Shown: one piece after another, positions 24,443 to 39,632 of the stretch
Numbering within the stretch: the stretch's first letter is position 1
How the letters are laid out: each line of letters starts with the position of its first letter
From: Acanthaster planci
Lineage: Eukaryota > Echinodermata > Asteroidea > Valvatida > Acanthasteridae
Direction of reading: 5' to 3'
Assembly (NCBI RefSeq): GCF_001949145.1
Contig: NW_019091460.1
Location: 604,952-664,510, forward strand
Length of the DNA stretch: 59,559 bases
Position numbers and translations under genes: made by a program
The notes under the pieces: generated by a model
Told to the model about the DNA's origin: nothing
The model's input: only the letters and a program-made list of their open reading frames with translations
Database searches by the model: none

Positions 24443-27008
24443 ATGCAGTTTCGTAATCGGAGCTATTTTCGGCTACCCAGCATACCTTGGATGGTGATTG
24501 TCTTTTCTTCTTTCGGCATCATGGCTCCGGTAGGTATCGGAGGTAGGAGAGTTTTCGTCTATGGTGTCCTAAAGTGGACGGGCAAACGTCGTGCTTGTGG
24601 GGCTAAACGTCGTGTTTGTGAGTGACCAGGGCCAATTTCATGGATCGTTAGCATGATTTTTTCTCTTGATAAAAACAGGATTACCAACCAAAATGTTCAT
24701 GTGTTGTACATTGCTTGTTCAGCTGATGTTCGCTTAAAATGGCGTGGATTTTTGGCTGTTAACGTGTTTTTCCAGCAAGAAAATACTGTGCTAAGCAAAT
24801 TTTTGAGCTTAGCAGCTTCATGAAATTGGCCCTGACCACTCAAAAACACGACGTTCGAACTCACACACACGGTTTGCCTGTCCGCTTTAGAACACCATAC
24901 CTTTCAGATGTAAACTAGTTTTTTGCGAGAGTCCGTTGTTGATAAGCGTGGTTCTACGGTGATTTCCGAGTGCTTGTGCATATACCTGTACTGCTAACCA
25001 GTGGCATACGGAGAGGGGGGTGGGGCACACGCCCCCTCCAGTGGATGCCCCCTCATTTGAAATCTGTGAATAATCTCTGTTGAGTTTATGTAGCTATGCA
25101 ACTTTTTCTTTTAGTGCCCCCTTGAACCAACGTGTGCACCTCTGTGTGCCACCTCGGACATTTAGCCTTAGTATGCCACAATCCAAAGTAATTCATTTTA
25201 TCCATAACCATGCTTACATTACAGAGTTTGGTCTTCGCACCGCACATGGTACCTCTACAATACTTCGGGCCCGTAGGACCACTCTATCGGTTTTTGATAC
25301 GGACCAACACGTGGAACGCAGTGTAAGTCGCTGAAGTAATTTTTTCCCACAAAATTATTTTGTTCAATTGAAACTGAAAACATTTAATTCACCTTAAGTA
25401 TTCAAAAAATCACGATAAAGAAGTAATCATTTCAAATTATCATAAATTCAGTTCAAGAAATACATGGCAGGACTGTGTCTTTTAATTTCTACCTCGAACT
25501 GAGACATTGTTTGCCAGTGGGCCAAGCTACATCGAACACATACTGGTCTATTGCGTGCGTACTGTGCACTATTTACACTGTACATGTACACTGTACATGC
25601 ATCGTTCAGGCGATGACGTCATCCAATCAGCTTGGTAGCGATGGTGAACGGCCAAAACGGGATTTTTTGTGGGCGGGGAAACGCAGGATCTTTTTATTCA
25701 TTTTGGGGTCACGATTAAATTCAGTGTTTAGTAAACATAGAATTTATGATGTTTTTGAAATGGTTACGTATTTATCGTTATTTTAAAATATTTGAAGTAA
25801 ACGAAATGTTCCCAATTTCCGTTAACCTTTACGCGCCATGACCAGTAGAATGGCCAAAACTGTTTGTTGAACTTTTTCAGGAAATGAAATCTGTACACCA
25901 GGCGTGAAATGGGACAGAGGGGTACCCCCTAACAAGTTCCTTTCCAATACTCACTCCAGCCTATTGTTACTTAACAATCCCACCTAGATGTCTGATTCCT
26001 GAGATACCAGTATTAATGACCAATCAAAGGAGGGGGGGTCTCTCCGTCCAACAGTTTGCATCAAATGTAAATCTCGGTAACTGCTTAAAACAATGGCCAT
26101 CTGTTATAATGAGCTTGGCTGTCAACAATCTGAAATTATAGCAGAATCAGGTTGAATTGGGAAGGGAGGTAGAGTCAAATTCTAGCCGTACAGTAATTAA
26201 TTCAGCCCCAAACCAAAGATATGTTTGATTTTTTATTTTGTTGACATGTCCAGGATGGTCAGCGCGTTACTGTTACACGCTAGTGAAGCGATCTACAGTT
26301 GGTATTTGTGCAGGTGTGAATACTTTCCGTTCTTGAATTTATCTTCCCAATCTTTTTTGAGTCCAAGTGTAATTGCTTTTAAACAAAAGGAGATCCTGTG
26401 GGGGGTCATGGCCTCCGAGGGCGCTTTTTTAATAATGAGAAAAGATAATATGGGGTTCTATTCCATTTTCCTCCCTTCTAAGCGTTTAGAAAGCCTCAAA
26501 TGTGTGACCTTACCCCTCAGAAAGGCCAGTGTCACAACAAAACTTCCTAACTTGTGGCCCCAGAAGAAATATTTATCCTCTCAGAAAATTTGGTTTTGCA
26601 TATGGTAAGACCATTGGATTCGATTAAGTATCTTCCATTGAACTAATCAGCGTTATAAATTACTGGTCCAGTGAAATACCGACCGCCTGTTAGAAGTTCT
26701 TGCACATTCGTAGATTATTTGCTGATGAGACTTTGTAAATGAGTCACCAGATGTTGAGGATTCGCATAGTGATTTGTTGAAGAACGGTATACTTCATACT
26801 GAGCAAAATCAAGGCAGTTGTTTGAGGTTAGGCTACTAGCCGATTATAGACCACCTTACTGAATGAGGAATTTTGTCTTGTCCAATATAGGAGGAAGGGT
26901 ATCGAAGGGTTAGCAAGGGTCAAATGGTTTGTCTCCACTGCAGTCTTCGGTGGGGCCTCTCTGTATGAGCTCCACAGGTACAATCCAGTCGCCAATGAAG
27001 CTGACTGA
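24443..27008 (+). CDS. TMEM254: TMEM254-like membrane protein, copy E
   Basis: Exons 24443-24529, 25225-25322, 26254-26313 and 26891-27008, phases 0/2/2, 120 aa, the shortest member because exon 2 is two codons shorter. Sequence landmarks: SYFRLPSIPWMVIV, FAPHMVPLQYFGPVG, LLLHASEAIYSWYLC and ARVKWFVSTAVFGGASLYEL. The motif glycine is Ser here. Exon 1 is preceded by TTTCAG about 10 bp upstream of the ATG, so a 5' UTR intron is possible. Intron 1 carries a 340-bp foldback and intron 3 a dispersed repeat. No stop or frameshift is seen, so it is probably functional. Confidence 0.86.
24560..24901. mobile_element. Foldback element in intron 1 of copy E
   Basis: Left arm includes ATGGTGTCCTAAAGTGGACG, CGTCGTGTTTGTGAGTGACC and AGGGCCAATTTCATG. 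The right arm carries these in complementary, reversed order (CATGAAATTGGCCCTG, then CACTCAAAAACACGACG, then GTCCGCTTTAGAACACCAT). The inner CAGGGCCAATTTCATG pair looks like the end of a MITE nested in, or forming the core of, the larger palindrome. Confidence 0.75.
26380..26610. repeat. Dispersed repeat fragment in intron 3 of copy E
   Basis: Diverged partner of the stretch near 5223-5420, sharing CCTCAGAAAGGCCA and AAAATTTGGTT in the same order. Family unknown. Confidence 0.35.
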
Positions 27009-30000
27009 TCGGTGCAGAGACTAAAACAGCGGAGTTTCTCCAGTGGATGTTACGAGACTTTTAACAATTTATGGTTGAAAACATACCCGCCCTTGATTTA
27101 CATTTTTTTATAGCAGCAGTTTGCATCATCCGTTAATGTCCAAAGTGGTCTGCGCCTGTTATCAGTAAGCCGGCTGAACGCATGATTATGTGCTGCGCTG
27201 TCAGTCTCATATCAGGCAGCCTTTGTTTGAATGAATTGGTACAAAGTACATGTTATCGATAAAAGTCCTCACTGAACAGCTCCATTCTCCAATATCACAA
27301 GTTTACTTTGCGACTCAAGAGGGCCATTTTTAGAAACAGTCTTTGTAAAGTGTTTATAAATGATGGATCTGGATAAACATGTCAGATGGGGTGATAGAGA
27401 TTTGCATTCATTTGTTGAAAATTATCATGCATTGATGCATCTGGAGTATAATGACATAACCTACTTGTATCATTCATTCTTAACCAAAGAATTGGTCACT
27501 AGTAATGAAACGTCTGGATTATATTTTTTTCTTAAGAAAAGAAAAAACTTTGATGAGCATTTCGACAGCCTTTGGCACTTAAATATTACTTGAAACAGAT
27601 TGAAGGCTCCAGTACTATCACTATTTTTTTGTTATAAATTAGATGCAGCTGAGTACTTCACAATGTACTGTACATTGATTACTTTTGTACCTTTCTCCTT
27701 TTCCTTTCCTGATTATGTTTAAAATTTCTCTCTTTTGCTGATTTAGTTCGGTCCCGTTGACAGGAAAAACAACTGAAGACCTTTATCGATATAACGAGCG
27801 CATTTGTGTTCTTTTCTCATCTATAATTTTTAATAACAGAGCCACTGTTGATCGATTTTATGCCTGAATTTATAATAAGCTGTCTTCTTAATGCAGCAGT
27901 GTGAAAAGATCGAGCAGAGAACAGTTCCCAATACAGATAAATTTCCATTCAAGAAAGTATCTTTATCCCCGACCTTTAAGGGTGTAGTCCACTAATTCAG
28001 GCCCCGCGTTGAAAACGGTAAAATCAGCATTGTTCGGGGCCCAATAATATGCGTACCAACATCTCCGAGGCATCTGAAACACACGTTAAATTATTGTATG
28101 GTCCATAATCTTTTAATTTCTTTTCAATTTTCTATGGGTTAACCCATTACATTTTGAGTTATTCCCTCAAAACAAAATTACCCCCCCCCTAAGTTATTTT
28201 TCCAAAGTCTGCTTGCAGCCATTTTTCAAGTGACAATCCTCAACTTTTTCGGGCACTTAGGACTATTTTTCAACAGTATTCTTTAGCCATTCTGCTCTCA
28301 GATGGAAGCCCAAAGAACCAGGAAGTTGATTCTGGCATTGATTTACACAATCTCACCATTTTGGGGGCCATACAATCTCCGTTTTCAAAAGATACGGGGG
28401 GGGGGCACTTTTAATGATAGTGACTGGCCAGAAATTCTCGCTTGAATTAGTGGACTGCACCCTTGAAGGTTGCAGGCCAGTAAATAGGTCCGAAATTGCC
28501 TGCGCCGGGACCAAATCACGATTTGTAGGCTGCAAAATTCTCTTCTATTAGAGCCTTCCGTGGCACGTGGACTGGGTGTTTTGTTAAAAAGGTGGATATA
28601 ATGCAGGAGCAGGCCTATAATTTTGTATTTCTGAAAGTTCCGGACCAAACGGAGCCCTCCAAATTGCTCTATTTTGCCATGAAGTGTAGGCATCAATTTC
28701 CAAAATGGCGATGGGCCTCTTGATTGTTTTTAGGGGTGATTTTCTCTGGAGAGAAATATCTTCAAAAGTCATCAGTTTAGCCAATGAAAATTGAAAGGAA
28801 AATGAAAGATGAGGAAGTGAGCTTTAATTCGATATGTCTCGAATACCTGAAACTTGTATGTTTTCTGATTTTTTGAAGTGGGGATATTTATCACTGTTGT
28901 CTATGGCAACTAACTTACTGGATTGCACCCTATAACATCGTTACCTTCATGTCTGGTAACCAGACGTAACGGCGAATTTCCTGACGCTAACACTATACGG
29001 TACCCATATTCATTGCATCTGCCCATAAAATTAGCACACTCAATAGCATGCACTAACTTGAGCGAAGGTGAGACTTTCCATTTTTACACGATGCAGGCCT
29101 AAGTTACGAGTGCTAAACGTAGATGAAAATCAGGGCTTAGTTGTTTATTACTAGAGATTTCTGTGGTCAGGCCCTGTTGACACACATGTATGTCCGTTGA
29201 CTCTGTCAATGTTTGTGCACCGTCCGCCCCGCTGCTACGTCCGGAGCGGACGTTGGACCCCACACTGTACTGGGGGTACGCGCCCCAACCCCCGTCACGT
29301 CACGTCAAGCTTGCGCATCCTCCTAAGACAAGGTTAAGGAAAATTGGTCCTGAGACAAAAGATCAGGAAATATCAAATTCCAGACCATTCATGCCTGCAC
29401 TGTTAGTGTTACTGTCTGCTAATTAATTTTGTTAGGCCTAGGCCTATTTTAATTTTGTCCCTGTTGTGCCGGGGTTTTGACTGAAACTTAAAAGATCTGC
29501 GGGATTGCAAGAAATGATTTTTGAGCTAAAAAATCCCGTACACAGATGACAGAGCCGTTTGACACCCTGTGTACAAACCCTACGAGACTGGTCTGAAAAA
29601 TTCTAAGTTTTCTAACATCTCTAAGTGAAGACCTCTATATTTACACTGTTCAATTGGAGTTTCAGGACGGCTAATAATGTACTAGGTCCCTGCTGGGAAA
29701 ACTAATTAAGCTATTATACCTAGGCCTAGCCCCCTATATAGAATTCTTTCCCTACTCTGTATGACGTCTGTCAATCCTGGCCAGATCCTGCTGCTGTCAC
29801 TTGATCACCTTTTCGCTTCAATTCATGGCTGTGGAAAACTACTTAAAATTTACAGTTCTGAATTTGTAAAAAAAATAGGGCGAGCATTATGGAGAAAACA
29901 TTGCCTTTCGTTGCACTCTACTGGGGACTGACCTGTTTTGTAAGAATAAAAGTCTGAGGATTTTGAAAAGGATAGATGGAAATGTAAAGAGAATAATATG

Positions 30001-30153
30001 TAGACAAATCAAGCTGCTCTTCTGGTCTTTATTTAGGGGTCACCTCTATAGCACCCAACAACAGATGTGAAATGGCGTATATTTGACTCTTGACTCATGT
30101 TGACTTCTTTTTCAACAGAGCAATCTTCATTTACACTGGATGTTTGTTCTACA
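27009..30153. other. Spacer between copies E and F
   Basis: 3.1 kb with a 0.5-kb inverted-repeat element (27973-28469) and a GC-richer patch near 29215-29310. The coding exon of copy F is preceded by TCAACAG at about 30113-30119, so a non-coding first exon of F may lie in this spacer. No protein-coding gene recognised. Confidence 0.45.
27973..28469. mobile_element. Element with ~30-bp terminal inverted repeats, 497 bp
   Basis: Left end CCTTTAAGGGTGTAGTCCAC and right end the complement, ending GTGGACTGCACCCTTGAAGG. The next eight bases (TAATTCAG / TTGAATTA) also pair. No coding frame, no clear target duplication. MITE-like. Confidence 0.7.
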
Positions 30154-31369
30154 ATGACACTAAAAAGTGAGACCTACTTCTCCTTGCCTGATGTGCCATG
30201 GATGGTAGTCATTGTAGTAGGACTCTACATATTATTTGTGAGTTCATAAGAATTCATCCTAGGCTGTTGCTAGATTTGGCATATTTAGGGGAACGGCATT
30301 ACCACGTTCAGCTGTACATGGAAAAACAATATACATGTATTGGGGTGAAATGCAGTTCTTTAACTGGTTGTCCAAATATATTTGGCCGTGAAAAAAAGGT
30401 TAGCAAAGTTGACACACTTTGACCTCATTTGACCCCAAAAGAAAGAGGGGGGTGATGATGTAACAATAAGTCTAAGCAGAAGAAATTGTTGATCTTTTAC
30501 ACATTTCTTTTCCTCTCCTCAGGGTTCGCTGTTGTTGCCGTCAATAGTTCCTTTTACGTATTTAGGTCCTCTTGGATTCCTGGCTAGCTATCTAAAAGAG
30601 GACCATCCAGGTGTTCTTACATTTCTGTAAGTATCACAGTAAAATGACCATTACGCTTTTATTGCAAAGTCATTTTTTTCTTTTGTGGATTGAGATAATT
30701 ATAATTCAGTGTCTTGCCTATGGACACAACACAAACTAGCAGGTTGATTTGAGCTTCTAACCATCAAGGCTTGATTATGACTGACCAATCCTAGCTCCTA
30801 GAAATTTCATGTAGAGTAGTCATATACAGGAAGGAATTGTTCTACCAAGATTAGGTTTGAAAAAAATAAACTACCCAGGGTAAAATTGAAACTACCTTGT
30901 CTTAGCCATTATTTCAACATGTCTTGTTTTTCTGCTAACATCGCAAACAAGATTGCATCAGTTTGCTGAAGATTTTACCAAATATTGTTTTCTTTACAGT
31001 GCAGTGTTTACTGTGGTTTGCCATGTTGGAGAATCGATTTACTGTATGAAGATGTGTGGGTAAGTCATGATGGATGCCTTAAAAAAACCACTTGGGAAAT
31101 TTGAGGAAGAAACATTTATCTGTAGTAACGGTGTATTAGGCTCAATTGATTGTAATTTGACAATAATTTGGTTGATACTGTAAATGTTTTGTAGTTCTAT
31201 TTTCCTGATGTCTTTGAGTGACTCTTATCGTTTTTCTCATGCATATAGGCAAAAGAACATCAGCGAGTCAAGCAGGGTGAAGTGGTTCTTGTCTACTATG
31301 GTGTTTGGCGGGGCTTCGCTTTACAAACTTAACCAGTACAAACAGAGTGCTACAAAGCTCAAAGATTAA
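30154..31369 (+). CDS. TMEM254: TMEM254-like membrane protein, copy F
   Basis: Exons 30154-30237, 30523-30626, 31000-31059 and 31249-31369, phases 0/2/2, 122 aa. The ATG is the first in frame; an upstream ATG at 30140 hits a stop after five codons. Landmarks: YFSLPDVPWMVVIVV, LPSIVPFTYLGPLGFL, VVCHVGESIYCMKMCG and VKWFLSTMVFGGASLYKL, then a Lys-rich tail. The LGPLG block and the HVGES-x-Y motif are the closest in the array to what I remember of vertebrate TMEM254, so F may be the least derived copy. Multi-pass membrane protein of unknown function. AATAAA lies 375 bp after the stop. Confidence 0.9.
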
Positions 31370-31743
31370 ATTGGAAACAAAGTTTACAACACTATCTTGA
31401 CATGGTAAACAAGGTTTTTGACTTTTTGTTTGGAACAGGGAATTTATTAACAATTGTTAGACTTCTTCGGTATCAAGGGTGTATTTTATCTCTAGAAAAA
31501 ACCAATCAACTTATTCTATGTTGCCGTTTCAAAATGCCATTAAGTGAAGAATGCCAAAGTACTCTGTTTAGTTACTGTGTTGACTTTACAGAGCTAATGA
31601 GATTTAGTCCAAGATTTGTAATTTGAAAATATCTTTGATGGCCCTGATTGCAAAACTTGTTTCTATCTCTTGAAGCTGTATATCTACATGTATGTCCAAT
31701 TGTATTCTTTTTAAATTTGAAAAACTGGAAATTGGACAAATTG

Positions 31744-31749
31744 AATAAA
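31744..31749 (+). other. Candidate polyadenylation signal for copy F
   Basis: AATAAA about 375 bp downstream of the copy F stop codon. Confidence 0.45.
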
Positions 31750-32187
31750 CCGAATAATTAAGTCTTCCCATTGAATGTTTTGTACATTTTTCCAAACTAT
31801 TAAAATCTTGCACACTTTTTTTTCTTAATTTCATTTTAAATCAAACATCCCACGTAATTCCTACCATGGTGCATTAAAAAGGTTTGAACTAAAACAAGTT
31901 AGGTGAGTTTTTTTGTATGGCACATCACTGGCAATATTGAAAAAGTTCTTATAATTAGGTTTTATTTACATATGCGGAAACGATGAAGACATGACTAATC
32001 ACAAGTATGTAGGGTGTACCAGTGAAAAGTAAGAACTGAATATTTACAAGCAAAACCTAAATAGTCCATTTATTTGATTCAACTGATTTGGTGTTCATTT
32101 GCATTTTCAAATTTGTGACCTCTGACCTTTTATGAAATTGCGCAATTGAACCTTTAAATATAAGTTCCGAGCAAATTTTCTTGAAGA

Positions 32188-32270
32188 GGCCTGTGGCCTG
32201 GTGGTCTAGCTTGCTGACTGCCAGGCCAGGGGATCCCGGTTCAAATCCAGCCGGGGTCCCGGAAAAGGAA
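32188..32270 (+). repeat. tRNA-like SINE head
   Basis: Box A-like TGGCCTGGTGGTCTAG and box B-like GGTTCAAATCC about 45 bp apart, followed at once by a 26-base T run. The acceptor stem does not pair convincingly, so a SINE or tRNA pseudogene is likelier than a working tRNA. Confidence 0.55.
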
Positions 32271-32271
32271 G

Positions 32272-32395
32272 TTTTTTTTTTTTTTTTTTTTTTTTTTACT
32301 AAGTTTTTTAGCAAAATTGTGCATGCCCACCTGGGATTGAACCCAGGTCCTTGTGCATAGCAGTCAGTGTCCTTAACCGCTATGCCACGGCTCTT
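32272..32395 (-). repeat. tRNA-derived SINE with poly(A) tail, minus strand
   Basis: Read on the minus strand: a head GAGCCGTGGCATAGCGGTTA with box B GGGTTCAATCCC inside a well-paired T arm (CCTGG/CCAGG), a short body, then about 26 A. It lies tail-to-tail with the plus-strand head at 32188, and the two heads resemble each other in their first 50 bases. Confidence 0.65.
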
Positions 32396-34869
32396 TCTTG
32401 AAAAAATGTGCTCGTTTCTAAATGTTAAACCTTCTGATGTTTGGACTTAGAATATTTTCAGGCCAAGTCTGAATGGGAGATGGCAAGGGGTACCACTTGA
32501 GGCTGGAAGTCTGACAGCCGATACTCTCTATGTGATATAGAGAGTGGGGTAAGGGCTTAGGAGTATAGTACTATTGGGACTGTTCAGATTCCAGAGAGTT
32601 GAAGGACAAAGTTTCTTATTGTTCAATATTACCAATTGGCTTATTTGAGCCTCTGTAAGGATGGCAGAATTGAGCTTAAAGGGGCAGGGCTTGGGATTGG
32701 TCAGAAGAGTAAGATGTACAGAATTGGGAAAAGAAGGAACTATACTGAGGAGGGTGAGTGGCAGGTGGCTGCATTTTCACAAACGCAATGAAAGACAAGT
32801 TTTCTTGACTTACGGTAATGAACATTTATTTCATCCTCAAATACACATGTAGCTGTATATTTAGATTTCTAATGGCTCTATAATTACACACACCTAGTGA
32901 TTTTAGTCCATATACCCGAAACAAAAACCATTTTAGTTCACTAATAATTTTATGCCAAGCAACCTACCGATTTGCAATTGGGTATTTTACAGGAAAAGAC
33001 TTTCCAATGCTACAGCAATGTGCATGTACACTCGGAAATACTACAGCTTGTAAAACTTTGACCAAGGGGTGAGGTTTGCAAAGAGGAAAAAAAGAACCAA
33101 AAGCTGGAGTGGGGCACTGGATGGGCTAAACAGTGTGATGGGTACAATGCGGTTAGTCTGGTTGCCTAAAGAGAGAGGACAAAGGGGAGATGTCAAGTGC
33201 ACCATACCTGGAAACCGTTTTTCAGTTTTTAAAAGCAGGCAATAATATAAAGTTCCAAATATTTATGCGAATCCTATCAATTACAGTCTTTCCTTGTACA
33301 AATTTATCAATGCAATTTGTGAAGTCTAGCATTGTTATAAATTATGCAAACATGAATGCTATTAAATGAAAGAAAAATATGTAAATGTGAGAATAAACGT
33401 ACATGAATTACAGTCGACACGATTAATACCAGCTTGATGTGACTCCCCAGAAACTTTGTCTTATGGTGAACCTCGTGTTATACGTGTTGACACTTATCCC
33501 ATTCATAAAGCGTAAGCCTGGCTTCGTACACCAGTAAGCATTGTTACCACGGCGATGTGCTGTACATGAATGATACAGGACAGTATATGCAGTGGATTGG
33601 TACTTCATGTACATGTACCAGCCTTTAACTTTTTCATGAATTTTATTTAAAATGTTCTTATCAATATGATTCAAACGAATAACACAAAGGTTTTGAAAAT
33701 GTTAGCAGAGATTAGTGGTGTAAATGGCCGGCTGCATCACGCCGTGCAGTGTGGCCAAGTACTATCTGGAAACTGGTACCCGATGCAGAAACGTTCTTTT
33801 AATTGATGGAACAGGAACTTACAGTTTTAATGTGCGACAGGGTTGTGCAAGTTTTATCTTGAAAGTGGAATGTGGGACATCGGTTAAATGAAGGAAGGGA
33901 ACTTAAGAAGGGTGAAATTTCTAAAACCTATTTCAATTTTCTTCCCATTGACCATGCAGGGTCTTTGATAAGGATCGTTTGTGTATTTGTTTTCCTCGGC
34001 ATCAAAACTTCTGTCCCATTTATGATTTTTGAGTCAGGTTCACCCATTGTTCGATTTAAATTTTAAAAAACCCTCTTTCGGACCAGACCTGCTGTGACCG
34101 AAACTCCTTTGAGTTGTCATTGCAACACCCTTTGTTGTCTTGAATAAAGCACCCTCTAGTGGCACAAGGAACAGAGTTGCCAAGTCATCGGCAGTAAAAC
34201 CGCAGCACAAAGTGTCGAGGGGATATTATTATTGGAGAACTACTGACGCGCTCCATCAGGATTTACTGGGATCAAGCTCTTGAAGAGGCGTTTTCAATTG
34301 TACTCCTTTTAAAAATGCCATGGACAATGGTTTTTGACACTGCGGGTAGGGAAAAGTGCTCGTCCTGTCCGTGTCCTCGGCTTAGCACAGCTCATATAAG
34401 TAAGTTTTGTCTCATAGGAACGTGTACAAGAAATAAGCTGGTAATTGTAAACGCGATCTCGTCTCAAGCGTGCTCGTGTTAATCGTGTTCAACTGTACAT
34501 GTATGATAAAAGTATACAGAACACAAAGTAACAGCAGAAGTGTTTGTCCAAAAGTACACTGACCAACTGTGTATTAAATTTCGATAGTAATTTTGCTAAA
34601 AGTCTATCAATGTGCACATGAACATAGCCTTGCTCCATCACTGAAGAGGAAGCGAGGGGCTGCATCTCTGAGTTTAACCTTTTTGAAGCATGGAGGATAC
34701 AATGGAGGGCACTTCTGGACGTTGGTCATTTTGGAGTAAACATAAAAGATTTTACCCAAATTAAACAGCGCCCTCAAATAGGCTAATAACCGAGATTCTC
34801 ACGAGGATCTTGCGAGGGTCTTGGAAAACTGTTCCTCCTCAGGGATGGAGGCAAGGACTGCTATCTGAG

Positions 34870-38499
<3,630 letters not shown>

Positions 38500-38894
38500 C
38501 TGTTTACGATTGGAAATAAATACATACATGTATATTGTAGATGTACATGTACCCTAATACGGCGCAACCCGTAACATAGCACATTTGATATTTTGCCACA
38601 AAAGCTTTGCTACAGCAACAATTTTTACCTCAAATTTCACAATAAGTGAAATTTTATCAACCCCTCAAATTCCCATTCATAAATCTTAAGTTTCCCTACC
38701 CCACTTCAAAAGTTCCAGTGAAATTCTATTTTTACCTGATCTTCTGATGTTTTTCAAAGAGCAAAATGAATTCTTCTTAAATGAGCCCCAAAATAAGTAA
38801 TTACAAACTTGTCGTTTAATAATTTTTGGGAGCAGGCAGATAATGAATCCTGCAGTACTAGCCTGGGGGCTAGTTTCTTAGTAAACAGGAAGAT

Positions 38895-39351
38895 GCAACT
38901 GTGTGACATTTGGGAGCTTTGTAACCTTTCACGGTGAAAACAAACTGCTGCTTTACAACAACATTACAACATGAATAAGTTAATGGTGTTTTGACCTCAC
39001 TGTGACCTTGGACTGCAAAAGCTCCCAGATAAATGCATACAGTTGCGCCAGTCTATAGAGCACCAAAGTCATGAAAGTGATCACATCACACACACAGTTA
39101 TGTGTGAAGGGCATTAGCACCAGAACCAGTGCGTGAACCAAGATGCTCATTTACATTGTATATTGTTGCCCCCTATCCCGTGTATGCTGGACAGACACAA
39201 TTTTACAGTTTTATGCATTCCTGAGGTCAGAGCGAGGTGAAAACACCCTTGACTTGTCGTGCTTGTCGTAATGTACACATGGTGGAGGTTTGTTTCAGAA
39301 ACGTTGAAACTGTGAAAGGTCACAAAGCTCCCGGATGTTGCAGAGAGTTGC
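38895..39351. mobile_element. Element with ~150-bp inverted arms
   Basis: Left arm 38895-39056 and right arm about 39195-39351 are inverted copies: GGGAGCTTTGTAACCTTTCA on the left against the complement of GTGAAAGGTCACAAAGCTCCC on the right. A third, direct-orientation arm sits at 41470-41620 in XRRA1 intron 1. Confidence 0.7.
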
Positions 39352-39390
39352 CACCAGCCAATACCACTGCACTAGCTGCAGGCTGAGTAG

Positions 39391-39632
39391 ATCATGGTCA
39401 TGATCAAAGATCGTATAGCGCCGCAAAGCGGCGAAAGATGGGGAACTTCACCATAAATACCCGTAAAACGTTGTTATCACATGGGCGTCATTCTGGTTGG
39501 ACTACCACTGCGCAGTGCATGTTAACGAACGTTCACACTCGAATGGCGCCCATGGTGATAACAACACCTTTATGGCCGAATTACCCATCTTGCACCGCTA
39601 CACGGCGCTATATAATCTTTGGTCATGATGGT
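39391..39632. mobile_element. Foldback element, ~240 bp
   Basis: The left half (ATCAAAGATCGTATAGCGCC, then AAAGATGGGGAA, GTTGTTATCACATGGGCG) is mirrored by the right half (CGCCCATGGTGATAACAAC, TTACCCATCTTGCA, GGCGCTATATAATCTTTGGT). The centre is about 45 bases. No coding capacity. Confidence 0.75.

Larger units (their letters stand above)
31370..34869. other. Intergenic between copy F and NKAP
   Basis: 3.5 kb between two convergent genes. It holds the 3' UTR of copy F, two SINE-like tRNA heads at 32188-32395, and the presumed 3' UTR of NKAP on the right. No protein-coding gene recognised. Confidence 0.5.

Noticed and set aside
32188-32260. Functional tRNA gene
   Set aside because: Box A and box B are present, but the acceptor stem does not pair and the anticodon arm is poor; SINE head is the better call.
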